Below are positions 7,810 to 16,017 of a DNA stretch of 64,000 bases, piece after piece. A program made the position numbers and the translations under genes. Origin of the DNA: CAXXOK01 sp963674895 (lineage in GTDB: Bacteria > Bacillota > Clostridia > Christensenellales > Aristaeellaceae); assembly GCA_963674895.2 (NCBI GenBank), contig CAXXCY010000003.1, positions 1,984,001 to 2,048,000 of the forward strand, in the 5' to 3' direction. The number at the start of each line of letters is the position of its first letter. The stretch's first letter is position 1. The notes under the pieces are model-generated. The model was not told the DNA's origin and did no database searches. It saw only the letters and a program-made list of their open reading frames with translations.

Positions 7810-8583
7810 ATGGCTGAAGTAATCAATAAGATAATATATTTCGATAGAGAAACCATTCGCAATATTCTCCAAGAGCAGAACAAAGGATCAAAAGTAACCT
7901 CACTAGGAACAGCATCATCAATGAAAGGCGAAGCCGAAATAGGAGCTGAAGCAAAAATCGGTTTGGGCATTCCCCTAATAAAAAGGTTTTCTTTTTTATT
8001 TACCGGAAAAATACGTGCGGAATATATTATTAAGCGGGATAAAGAAACAACCATTACATCCACCGATATTTCTATGTTTGAATCAATAAAAGATAAGTTT
8101 GAGAATTTTAGTAAAATAAAGGTAAGTGATATCGAAAATTCTTCCACCTTTTTTAGCGTGGCAAGTAATTATTCACGAGTTATAAAAGGAGGTGTTGAAG
8201 GTGTTGAGGTGAAAGAGTTTAAATCAGTTATTGATGGATACAATGGATATGATATTTATAAAATTGATGATAATACTTATGTTCGCTTCAACAATTCAGC
8301 CTTTGTAAGTAATTATAAACGTAATGATTTACTGACTACAATAATGGATTTGTTTTGTATAAAAGTTGGAGATTTCAACAGAAATGAGTTCAATTATATT
8401 GAACAAATTGAAAGAATGTCGAAATTGTACACAGGACCAAATCCGAACCAGCTACTTGCAGAAATCTATCCGCCAAAGGAGCACAAACGAAACACAACAA
8501 ATAGCAAAGCTGAAATTTCAGAGGATAAAGTAACGCTATTTGATGTTGTGTATGCATGTGTATCTTCGGAGGCTCAAGAATGA
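7810..8583 (+). CDS. DUF6414-like protein of unknown function
   Basis: A 257-residue protein with no signal peptide. Its opening ('IIYFDRETIRNILQEQNKG') resembles the start of DUF6414-type proteins, where a short beta strand with aspartate leads into a helix; I make this link from memory and it needs a profile search. Next come a small-residue-rich stretch (residues about 37-56, KGEAEIGAEAKIGLG), a region of alternating strands and helices, and a polar tail. Codon use is strongly A+T rich, unlike the genes on either side. GGAGG lies 6 bases before the ATG. Its stop overlaps the start of the AAA+ gene by four bases (ATGA), so the two are translationally coupled and probably act together. Confidence 0.6.
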   Translation: MAEVINKIIYFDRETIRNILQEQNKGSKVTSLGTASSMKGEAEIGAEAKIGLGIPLIKRFSFLFTGKIRAEYIIKRDKETTITSTDISMFESIKDKFENFSKIKVSDIENSSTFFSVASNYSRVIKGGVEGVEVKEFKSVIDGYNGYDIYKIDDNTYVRFNNSAFVSNYKRNDLLTTIMDLFCIKVGDFNRNEFNYIEQIERMSKLYTGPNPNQLLAEIYPPKEHKRNTTNSKAEISEDKVTLFDVVYACVSSEAQE

Positions 8584-9779
8584 GAACGTATAAGGTAATA
8601 ATTGGATCAAAATCATTTTTTAATAGGAAATTTTCACATTACATTTCTGCTCAAAAATACGTATATAAAAAAAGTGGTATGCCTATACCTCATGTTTGTG
8701 GTTTCCTAGAAAAAGTTCGTGAACATGATGATAGCAAAAATACGAAGGTTCCCTTTTCTGAAGATCAAAAAGCGAGATTAATGTTTCTAAAAAATGATGA
8801 TTATCATGGGATAGTTGAGACTGCCCATGATCGACTTGGCTCTTTGATTGAAGACCTTACCACAGAAGACGCGATAGTATTTATACACAATCCGACTATT
8901 AGACTAAGTGCATATTTAAATAGACTAAATGAAAGTAATGAAATCAGATATCAAGAATATGTAGAAAAATATGACATTAAAAGACGGCCTAAGACTTTTC
9001 AAAGAAATATAGAAGAGATAGAGCAAGAAATATTCGGACAAAGCGAGGCAATTAATGAGGTAAGTAAAAGTTTATGGTACCTGACATCCGCCCAACGAAA
9101 GAAACTATATGTCATCATGTTATATGGAGATAGTAGTTTAGGAAAATCAGAGCTTGTTCGTCAAATTGCCAAGAAATTTTTCGGCGACCGATTTGTTGAA
9201 AAGCATTTATCAATGTACAAGAATGATGTCTACTTACATGATCTATTTGGGAATCTACCAAATAGAAAAAGTCTCGGCTTTGATTTGCTAGAAAGAGATT
9301 CAAACTTGTTATTTCTAGATGAGCTTGATAAATGTCCAGAGCACTTCTATTCGGTATTTTATACATTGTTTGATAACACAGTATTTCAAGATGCAACATA
9401 TCGTGTAGATATCTCTGGCTTACTGGTAATTGCAACCTCAAATTTTAGGAATACAAACGAAATGAAACTTGCGCTAGGATTACCAATTTTCTATCGTATT
9501 GACAAATTCATACATTTTAACCCTTTGTCTAAAGATGCAATTTATAACATAGTCATGAGGGAAATCGAAGCACACGTACAAGAGTGTGAAAATAGAATAT
9601 CTGCCGAAGATATCTATGCAGTTGCCGCATCACACATCAAGGCATCTGGAGAAAATGCTAGGACAATTAAGCAGAAAGTACAAGAAACACTTGAAAATAT
9701 GCTATTTCAAGAGGTTCAAACAGATACACAGAGTAAGATGAATAATGTGGTAATACTTCCTTCGCCAAAGATTAAATAA
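8580..9779 (+). CDS. ClpB/ClpX-like AAA+ ATPase with novel N-terminal domain
   Basis: A 399-residue protein. Residues 1-150 are a domain I do not recognise. The AAA+ module follows, with an IFGQSEAINEVSKSLWYL entry helix like Clp ATPases, Walker A GDSSLGKS (183-190), Walker B LLFLDELDK (Asp247, Glu248), sensor-1 Asn288 in ATSN, and an arginine-finger-like FYRID before FIHFNPLS, as in ClpB D2 and ClpX. A possible sensor-2 arginine is in ENARTIKQ. The single AAA+ domain and new N-terminal part mean it is not a housekeeping Clp. The ATG at 8580 overlaps the previous stop and has CGGAGG upstream. Composition is A+T rich, suggesting transfer. It may remodel or unfold a target recognised by its partner protein. 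Confidence 0.8.
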   Translation: MRTYKVIIGSKSFFNRKFSHYISAQKYVYKKSGMPIPHVCGFLEKVREHDDSKNTKVPFSEDQKARLMFLKNDDYHGIVETAHDRLGSLIEDLTTEDAIVFIHNPTIRLSAYLNRLNESNEIRYQEYVEKYDIKRRPKTFQRNIEEIEQEIFGQSEAINEVSKSLWYLTSAQRKKLYVIMLYGDSSLGKSELVRQIAKKFFGDRFVEKHLSMYKNDVYLHDLFGNLPNRKSLGFDLLERDSNLLFLDELDKCPEHFYSVFYTLFDNTVFQDATYRVDISGLLVIATSNFRNTNEMKLALGLPIFYRIDKFIHFNPLSKDAIYNIVMREIEAHVQECENRISAEDIYAVAASHIKASGENARTIKQKVQETLENMLFQEVQTDTQSKMNNVVILPSPKIK

Positions 9780-9839
9780 TAATGCTAAAGCATAATGTTG
9801 CTAGATGATTATGGAATATGCTTGTTATTGTATATCTCC

Positions 9840-9963
9840 GCCGGTTCAAAAAGCCTGAGATGCTAGGAAGCAAGGGTGGCAGGAGGCTGAGCGTACTCGT
9901 AGCGTACGTGATGCCGACTGCCATCCCGTAGCTGACACCGCAGATTAGGTTTTTTCAACGGGC
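9840..9963 (+). ncRNA. Structured RNA element, copy A
   Basis: Nested pairing on the plus strand: GCCGGTT with AACGGGC (9840-9846/9957-9963, one mismatch), AAAAAGCCT with AGGTTTTTT (9848-9856/9947-9955), GGG-TGGCAG with CTGCCA-T-CCC (9874-9882/9918-9927), GGC with GCC, then hairpin CGTAC/GTACG (9892-9896/9904-9908) with loop TCGTAGC. Between the last two stems, TGAG faces TGAT, which would give tandem sheared G-A pairs only on the plus strand. Copy B, 14 bases further on, keeps the same fold with different stem bases. It lies 60 bases after the AAA+ gene stop. Family unknown to me. Confidence 0.7.
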
Positions 9964-9977
9964 GCTTGGCGCTTCCA

Positions 9978-10097
9978 GCCGGTTCAGAAGGCGTAATATG
10001 CTAGGCGGCAAGGAGGGTTTGGGTTGAGCTTACTCGTCTGTAAGTGATGCCCAAACCCGACGCGGCCAACAACGCAGATCGCGCCTTATCAACCGGC
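9978..10097 (+). ncRNA. Structured RNA element, copy B
   Basis: Same architecture as copy A: GCCGGTT with AACCGGC (9978-9984/10091-10097, perfect), AAGGCG with CGCCTT (9988-9993/10082-10087), GGGTTTGGG with CCCAAACCC (10015-10023/10050-10058, nine perfect pairs), and hairpin CTTAC/GTAAG (10029-10033/10040-10044). TGAG again faces TGAT. Unpaired positions shared with copy A include ATGCTAGG, GCAAGG, the loop TCGT and CGCAGAT, while several stem positions differ in a compensatory way. It ends two bases before the stop codon of a convergent pseudogene. Confidence 0.7.
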
Positions 10098-10098
10098 G

Positions 10099-11142
10099 TT
10101 AGAATAACTCCGCCCAGACGGCGACATTGGTTATATCGAACATAATCGGATTATCCAGCACTACCTCCGTGCCCCCGTCCGTGGCCTCCGTAATAATCCG
10201 CTCGCCAGCGTTCCGGCGGTGAAGATGGCCCCGGCGGCGTCCGTCAGCTTGCCCTCGCTTAAGAGGTTGGCGGCGTAGACGGCCAGATAGCCGAGGTCAG
10301 AGGGGTTCCACAGGTACATCCACGGGCAGACGCCGGAGATGATGTGCGTCTGCATGTCGGAGGGCAGGCCTAGGCCGGTGACCTTGACGTCCGAACCGGC
10401 GGCGGTTACGGCGTCCGCCGAGGCCTTGAGGCCCACGGAGGTCGGCGAGACAATCAGGTCGAGCTCCGGGTACGTATTCAGCAAATCAAGCGTCACCTGG
10501 TAGGAGGTCTCATAATCGTCCTCCCCGTAGGCGATCGTCAGAAGCTCCATCCCGGCGTAATCTCCTGGCTTGTCGGCGAGCTCCTTTTCCATCCAGTACA
10601 GCCAGCTGGTCTTGGTTGGGCGCGTTGGGGGTGGTGGTCAGGATCACGAACTGCCCCTGTCCCTTCAGAATGGAGTTCCCGGCCTGGACCAGCACGCGGC
10701 CGACCACGTCCGCGGGCGCCTGCTCGATGTGCAGCATCCGGTCCCCGGGGTTGACCGCCGAATCCAGCGACACCACGGTAACGCCCTGTTGAAGCGCCCG
10801 CTGCAGGACGTCGGAAAGCTCGTCGCGGTTGTTGGCCGCCACGCAGATCGCAGCCACGCCCTGATCCAGCAGCGCCGAAATCGCATCCTGCTGCGCGGGC
10901 ACGCCGTTGGCATCCGGCCCGGCGAGCACGGGCGCTGCGCCGATCTCCGCGCAGCCCTGCCTGAACCCGTTGTACATCACCTGCATGTAGGGGTTGACCG
11001 TATCCTTGACCACGAGGGCGAACACCGGCATGGGCGCGGGCGTGGCCTCCGCCGGCGGGGTTTTAGTATTCACGGCCGGGCCGCCGCAGCCCGCAAGCGC
11101 GAGCAGCAGGACGAGCGCCGGGATAAGCGCTATGCGTTTCAT
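10099..11142 (-). pseudogene. Sugar-binding lipoprotein (RhaS/LsrB-like), two frameshifts
   Basis: The gene starts well: an ATG at 11142 after AAGGAGG, a lipoprotein signal ending in LALAGCGG, and the binding-protein fold (VNPYMQVMYNGFRQGCAEIG, VVSLDSAVNPG). Around 10602 the frame shifts in NAPNQ, after which TSWLYWMEKELADKPG continues in another frame up to LGLPSDMQTHIISGVCPWMY. A second shift near 10210 moves to a third frame that reads GERIITEATDGGTEVVLDNP and ends WAELF at 10099. It resembles the intact binding protein at 14962-15960. As the last gene of a sensory operon it probably once presented sugar to the kinase. Sequencing error cannot be excluded. Confidence 0.8.
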
Positions 11143-11156
11143 CGGGCAGCCTCCTT

Positions 11157-12662
11157 TCAGGATTTGAAATCCGAAGGCCAAAGCCCTTCGTTTTTCTTGA
11201 ACACCCGGGAAAAATGGTACTGGTTTTTAAACCCCACCCGCTCGGCAACCTCGCGCACCAGCATGGCGGGATCGGAACGCATCAGCTCCTTGGCCCTGTC
11301 CAGCCGCAGCGCTGTGAGGTAGTCCGAGGGCGACTGGCCGTAGGCCTGGCGGAACAGGAAGGAGATATAGCTGGGCACGTACCCGAATTTCCGGGCCAGC
11401 GTCTGCCCCGTGATGTGCTCGGCGTAGTGCCCGCGCAGGTATTCCTCCACCCTGGGGATGACCGCGTTTCCCTCGCGGATCGCGGTGGAGGAGGTATCCA
11501 GCGACCGGACGATCTCCTCCAGCTCCTTAAGCGACGAGGCCTGGCTGACCGCCTGGTGGAACCACGCGCGGTACGCAAACACATCGCCGGGGTCCTGCGA
11601 CTTGGATTCAAGCAGCGTGATCACCCGAAGGAAAGAACGCGAGCACCCGCCGCTGCGTCCAGCTTTCCCGCTCGAAACGCATAAACAGCGCGCTGCGGAA
11701 CGCCTCGCTCTGCGCCGGATCGCCGCCGATGAGGATCTCCGTAAAGCGCATCGCGGCCTCCGAATCGGCCGAAAAATCGCTCTCCTTGAACTTCATGGCC
11801 AACAGCGTCTCGGCGCTTACGGCCTCGTACAGGCTCCGGCCGATCACGATGCGCTCCGAGAGCAGGCGGCGGAGTTTTTTGTGAATTCTCCCGGTCTCGG
11901 TCACGGGGGCGGTGCCCGCCAGACAGGCGCAGCTTATAGGCAGCGCGCTTTGCTCCCGCACGCGCTCAAACAGCTCCCGCGTCCATTCCTGCCCGTCGCC
12001 ACTCCGCGGGCTGATAGACCAGAATACATTCGGCGGGCGTATCGCCCATGTATTCCTGCACGAACTGGACGCCGCCGCACAGCTCCTTGGCCATGCCCGC
12101 GAGCGACAGCTTCTGCCATACGTCCGAGGCGTAGCTGTGCGGGTCCGCGTCGGCGGCGTTGGGCATCGCGCCCGCGCAGAACAGGCACAGGCCCAGCTGC
12201 ACGGCCTGCATGCCGTCCGCCCGCGCTTCGGGGAACATGTGGTTGATCCGCGCCGCGATGCTTTGCTGCATGCGCTCCCGCTTGAGGGATTAAAAACCGC
12301 TCCTTGAGCTTGAACAGGAGCTTTTCCAGCGTTTCCTCGGTAACGGGCTTCAAAAGATAGTCCACGGCCTGCACGCGGATGGCGGCGGACACATACTCGA
12401 AGTCCTGATGCCCGGACAGCACCACGATGGAGCAATCCGGGTAGAGCCTCTGCACCTCTTTCATCAGGCGCATGCCGTCCATCACGGGCATGCGGATGTC
12501 CGTAAACAGCGCGTCGAAATGCTCGGCGCGCATCTTCTCCAGCGCCTCCTCGCCGTCGCCGGCCGTGGCCGCCACAGTGAAATCCGAATCGATGCGCTCG
12601 ATCAGCCGCTTCGTTCGCCGCAGGATAGGCGGTTCATCCTCAGCGATCAATACCCGAATCAT
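11157..12662 (-). pseudogene. YesN-like response regulator (receiver + AraC HTH), frameshifted
   Basis: The ATG at 12662 follows GGAGGTGAGG. The N-terminal receiver domain is complete in one frame: acidic pocket AEDEPP, phospho-acceptor Asp55 in FTDIRMP, VLSGH, and lysine in LLKPV. The frame then changes in the T run near 12295 (next: LKRERMQQSIAARINHMF), again near 12000 (SGDGQEWTRELFERVREQ) and again near 11620 (LRVITLLESKSQDPGDV). The last frame contains a full AraC-type helix-turn-helix domain ending in GFKNQYHFSRVFKKNEG. The parts in order make one protein of about 500 residues. It overlaps the kinase gene by 23 bases. Either it is decayed or this stretch has assembly indels. Confidence 0.8.
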
Positions 12663-14485
12663 CCGCCTCACCTCCGATCCGCACAATCGTGCCACCGTCG
12701 GGCGGGTTCTTGATTTCGTAATCCGGCGGGGTGTTCTGTAAAAACGTCAGGCGCAGAATGCTGTTGACCAGGCCCATTCCCTCCGCCTTGAGGCTCTCGA
12801 AGCTGCCGGACATATCGTCGGCAAAGGCGAGGACGCGCTGGTGGATTTCGTTGATCTTAAGCTGGGTGATGCCCACGCCGTTGTCCCGCACGGTCAGCTC
12901 CCACCGGCCGTTTACGCGGCTCAGGCGGATATCGATGCGCCACGGCGGGCGGCAGCCCGAAAAGCCGTGCTTGAAGCAGTTCTCGGCCAGCGGCTTGCAC
13001 GATGAGCTTGGGCACGAGGATAGTAAGCGCGTCCTCGTCGGCCTGGATGGTGTACTCAAACCGCGTCTCGTAGCGCTCCTTCATAAGGTCCAGGTAATTG
13101 CGGGCGTGCTGCAGCTCATACTCGAAGGACACGCGGTCGTTGTTGTAATCGGCGATGTAGCGCATCATCTCGGTGAGCTTCATGCACATGGCCACGGTGC
13201 GGGGGCTGTTTTCCTCCTCGCCGGATTCCACGATCGCCGACAGCATATTGTAGAGGAAATGCGGGTTCATCTGCGATTGCAGCGCCCTAAGCCACGCCTT
13301 CATCTCAAAGGAGATGGATTTATTGAGGCGCATCAGCATCTGGCGGTACGCCATGTCCAGCCGCTGGAACTCCTCCACGGAGTACTCCCGCTTGGGCGAA
13401 GCGAGGACGCTTGTGATGTTGTGCAGGTTGATGCTGCCGATATCCCGGGAGAGGGTGGACAGCGGCCTGGCGATGTAATCGGCGGTCACGTTGATCGCCA
13501 GCAGCAGCAAAAGCAGCAGCCCTACGCACACGCCGACCATCATGTAATAGCTGCCCAGGTACGGCTCGTTGAGCTGCGCCGTTGGAATGAGGCAGTATAA
13601 AAGCCAGTCCGAAGGCTCGACCCGCGATACGATGGCGAGCTTCTTGACGCCGTTTTCCTCCAGATAGTCGGTCGCCGCGGCTACGTCGGCGCCGCCCCGG
13701 GCCGCCAGCGCGAGGAGCATTTGCGCGATATCCCCGATATCGCGCGCCGCGTCCGCCGCGTAGATGATGCTCCCGTCCCTGTTCACGAGCAGGTATTCCG
13801 TTTCCGAGTCCGCGGGATGGAAGAACTCGTACTGCGAAAACACGTTGATGTCCATCTCGATGGACAGCACCGCGAACACCTTGGCCGAGTAGGGCGGCGA
13901 AAACGCGCGCAGCACCGTGAAGGTGTAGGATTTGGGGTTGTTGGACCAGCGATCCGGCTGCGGCCCCAGAATCAGCCGCCGCTGCGGGCTGCCGGCCAGC
14001 AGCTCCATGGTGTCCCGGATCGCCTGCTTGTCCTCTAAAATCGCGGCGATCTTCTCCGGCGTTTCGTACAGGGGGCCGGTGGCGACGAAATCGCCCTCCT
14101 GGTTGTAAATGCAGATGCGCGCGGCGAACGCGTCCGTGCCGTTGATGCCGGCGAGGATGGATTCGGCGCGGATGCCGTCCAGCAGGTTTTCGGTAAAATA
14201 GTTCGTGTCGTCCGCGTCCGTGGACAGGAGCACGAAGAAGTTCAGCAGCTCGTTGTTGGAGATCACCTGCGTAGCCAGCTGGTCCACGCGGTTTAAGATC
14301 TGCTCGAGCTCCGAAAGGTTGGCGTTATGCAGCTGCTGCTGGTGGTAGACCTCCGTTTCGCGGTTCAGCCGTGACGACGTGCCGATCAGCAGCGCGCCGA
14401 ACACCAGCACCACACAGAACCCGACTAACGCGTAGGATGCGAACAGCCTGTTCTTGAACGGCTTGGTGGAGAAGAAGCGCTTCAT
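12640..14485 (-). pseudogene. YesM-like sensor histidine kinase, one frameshift
   Basis: About 614 codons if repaired. It has a first membrane helix (LFASYALVGFCVVLVFGALL), an extracellular sensor region of about 260 residues, a second membrane helix (YYMMVGVCVGLLLLLLLAIN), a HAMP-like linker, and a His-kinase domain with the phosphorylated His in QMNPHFLYN. At about 12994 a single extra base turns the conserved LIVQPLAENCFKHG into two frames: the upstream frame reads LVPKLIVQ and the downstream frame resumes at KPLAENCFKHG. The ATP-binding part continues with VRDNGVGI and ends at 12640. It directly follows the ASRT gene (2-base gap) and overlaps the regulator gene. Sugar sensing via a binding protein is the likely job. 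Confidence 0.8.
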
Positions 14486-14487
14486 GG

Positions 14488-14868
14488 TTATTTGGGGTAC
14501 GCCATCGTCGTCATAAAGGACGCGGGCCCGTCCGTCGTATCGGCGCGCGAATACTGTATCACAACGGGGACGCTTGCCCTGACGTGCGCCGCGTAGGGCA
14601 GGCCCTTGGGCACGGGATTGCCGTCCATATCCGCCTGCTTGTCCATGCGGATATGGTGGGTGCGCCGCGCGGCGCACTTGGCCGGCCGCAGGGCGACGGG
14701 CTCGAGGTTTTCAAAGTACAGGGTGATGGCGATCTCCGCGTCCGTGTCGCCGGTGTTGAGCACGCAGATGCTCTCGTGGCTTACGTAGTGTTCGCTGGCG
14801 GTGATCTCCGGATAATACATATCGGGAATCAGCCATTCCCGTTTGCCGATGTGCCGCAAGGTATTCAT
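14488..14868 (-). CDS. Sensory-rhodopsin-transducer-like (ASRT family) protein
   Basis: A 126-residue soluble beta-rich protein matching the Anabaena sensory rhodopsin transducer family across its length: WLIPDMYYP, SHESICVLNTGDTDAEI, ITLYFENLEPV, ARRTHHIRMDKQ, PVPKGLPYAAHV, PVVIQYSRADT and MTTMAYPK. No rhodopsin gene is nearby. Comparative work has proposed that this family is mainly a small-molecule, probably sugar-related, binding domain; that fits its place at the head of a sugar-sensing kinase operon beside a sugar ABC transporter. The ATG at 14868 has AGGAAAGGA immediately upstream; an earlier in-frame start at 14937 would lie ahead of the likely promoter. Confidence 0.85.
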   Translation of the reverse strand: MNTLRHIGKREWLIPDMYYPEITASEHYVSHESICVLNTGDTDAEIAITLYFENLEPVALRPAKCAARRTHHIRMDKQADMDGNPVPKGLPYAAHVRASVPVVIQYSRADTTDGPASFMTTMAYPK

Positions 14869-14889
14869 TTCCTTTCCTGATATATACAC

Positions 14890-14918
14890 AGTATAGTACG
14901 GGCTTGGCTGCAAAGCAA
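14890..14918 (-). promoter_or_regulatory. Promoter of the ASRT-kinase-regulator operon
   Basis: On the minus strand TTGCTT (14918-14913) and TATACT (14895-14890) are 17 bases apart. A hairpin, GGGCTTGG/CCAAGCCC (about 14899-14926), overlaps the spacer and -35 and may serve as the terminator of the preceding binding-protein gene or as an operator. Confidence 0.6.
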
Positions 14919-14961
14919 CCAAGCCCGCACAGGTCATGCCGACCCAAAGAAAGGAGGGAGA

Positions 14962-15960
14962 TTAATATACGTCCTTCCACTCGTCGATGTTCTCTGCGGT
15001 GAAGCAGTACGGATCGCCGACGATGGTGAAGGGATTGCCGTTGGCGTCTTCCAGAATGGTGATCGTGCCCAGGCGGCCGGCCTCGAAGGTCGCGCCCGCG
15101 ACGGGCTTAAAGCCCTCGACCAGGTTGTATGCCGCATAGCCGGCGCACAGGCCCAGGTCGATCGGGTTCCACAGGTACATGCCTTCGCATACGCCCGCGG
15201 TGATGTAGTCGGCCATCTCGCTGGGGAGGCCGAGGCCCGTCAGCTTGATTTTGCCGGTCAGGCCGTTATCCTGAATGCAGTTGGCCGCGGCCGCGATGCC
15301 GACGGTCGTGGGCGAGATAACGCCCTTCAGGTCGGGATAGCTGTCGATCAGGCCCTGCATCTCCTGATAGGATTTGTCGGTCAGGTCGTCGCCATAGGCG
15401 ATGGTCACCAGCTCCATCTTGGCGTACGCGGGATCCTTCAGTTCTTCCTGCATCCAGCCGATCCAGGTGTTCTGGTTGTCGTGGGTGGAGGCGGACGACA
15501 GGATGGCGATCTGGCCTTCATAGCCGATCTGCTTGGCGATTTCCTTTACCTCGACGCGGCCGATGTTCTCGGCAACGGAGGGATCGACGTTGAGCTCACG
15601 GCCTTCGGGCAGCACCGCGGAGTCCCAGGACAGGACATGAATGCCCTTCTCCATGGCGGACTGCAGCACGGGCACCACGCCGGCGGCGTCGTTGGAGGAC
15701 ACGGCGATCGCGTCCACGCCCTGCTGGATGAAGCCTTCGATGATCTGGATCTGTCCTTCGTTGGAGCTGTCGGCGGGGCCGTTGTGCACCAGGGTAAAGC
15801 CGAGATCGTCGGCGGCTTCCTGGAAGCCCTTGACGGCGGCCTCGAAGAAGGGGTTGCCGGTCTGCTTGTACACGACGCCGATGGTCATTGCGCCTGCGAG
15901 CGCGGGTACTAGCAGTACGAGCATCATGGCGACCAGTGCGAGAGAAAGTAGTTTGCGCAT
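14962..15960 (-). CDS. Sugar ABC transporter binding protein (RhaS/LsrB-like)
   Basis: A 332-residue periplasmic-binding-protein-like lipid-free secreted protein. It has a signal peptide (LLSLALVAMMLVLLVPALAGA) and then the sugar-binding fold: GVVYKQTGNPFFEAAVKGF, ISSNDAAG-like pocket VSSNDAAGVVPVL, VLSWDSAV, ASTHDNQNTWIGWM and TGLGLPSEMADYI. This pattern is the rhamnose/autoinducer-2 subclass. An AAGGAGG site precedes the ATG. It follows two permease genes and the ATPase gene of the same operon; a short hairpin between the permease and this gene may raise its expression. Substrate unknown. Confidence 0.9.
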   Translation of the reverse strand: MRKLLSLALVAMMLVLLVPALAGAMTIGVVYKQTGNPFFEAAVKGFQEAADDLGFTLVHNGPADSSNEGQIQIIEGFIQQGVDAIAVSSNDAAGVVPVLQSAMEKGIHVLSWDSAVLPEGRELNVDPSVAENIGRVEVKEIAKQIGYEGQIAILSSASTHDNQNTWIGWMQEELKDPAYAKMELVTIAYGDDLTDKSYQEMQGLIDSYPDLKGVISPTTVGIAAAANCIQDNGLTGKIKLTGLGLPSEMADYITAGVCEGMYLWNPIDLGLCAGYAAYNLVEGFKPVAGATFEAGRLGTITILEDANGNPFTIVGDPYCFTAENIDEWKDVY

Positions 15961-15991
15961 AATGGATTTCCTCCTTTTGGATTATATCTCA

Positions 15992-16009
15992 ACAGGGATT
16001 GCGCCCTGT
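15992..16009 (-). promoter_or_regulatory. Intercistronic hairpin before the binding-protein gene
   Basis: ACAGGG and CCCTGT (15992-15997/16004-16009) flank a six-base loop between the permease stop and binding-protein start. There is no T run, so it is more likely an mRNA-processing or stability stem than a terminator. Confidence 0.35.
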
Positions 16010-16017
16010 CGGATTCC

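Noticed and set aside
9840..10097. Tandem repeats considered as a CRISPR array or insertion-sequence end
   Set aside because: Only two copies, 120 bases long, spaced by 14 bases, with internal structure and no cas genes, transposase or target-site duplication.
12731..13600. A plus-strand open frame of 289 codons in the frameshifted region
   Set aside because: It is antisense to the kinase, whose motifs are clear in spite of the frameshift.
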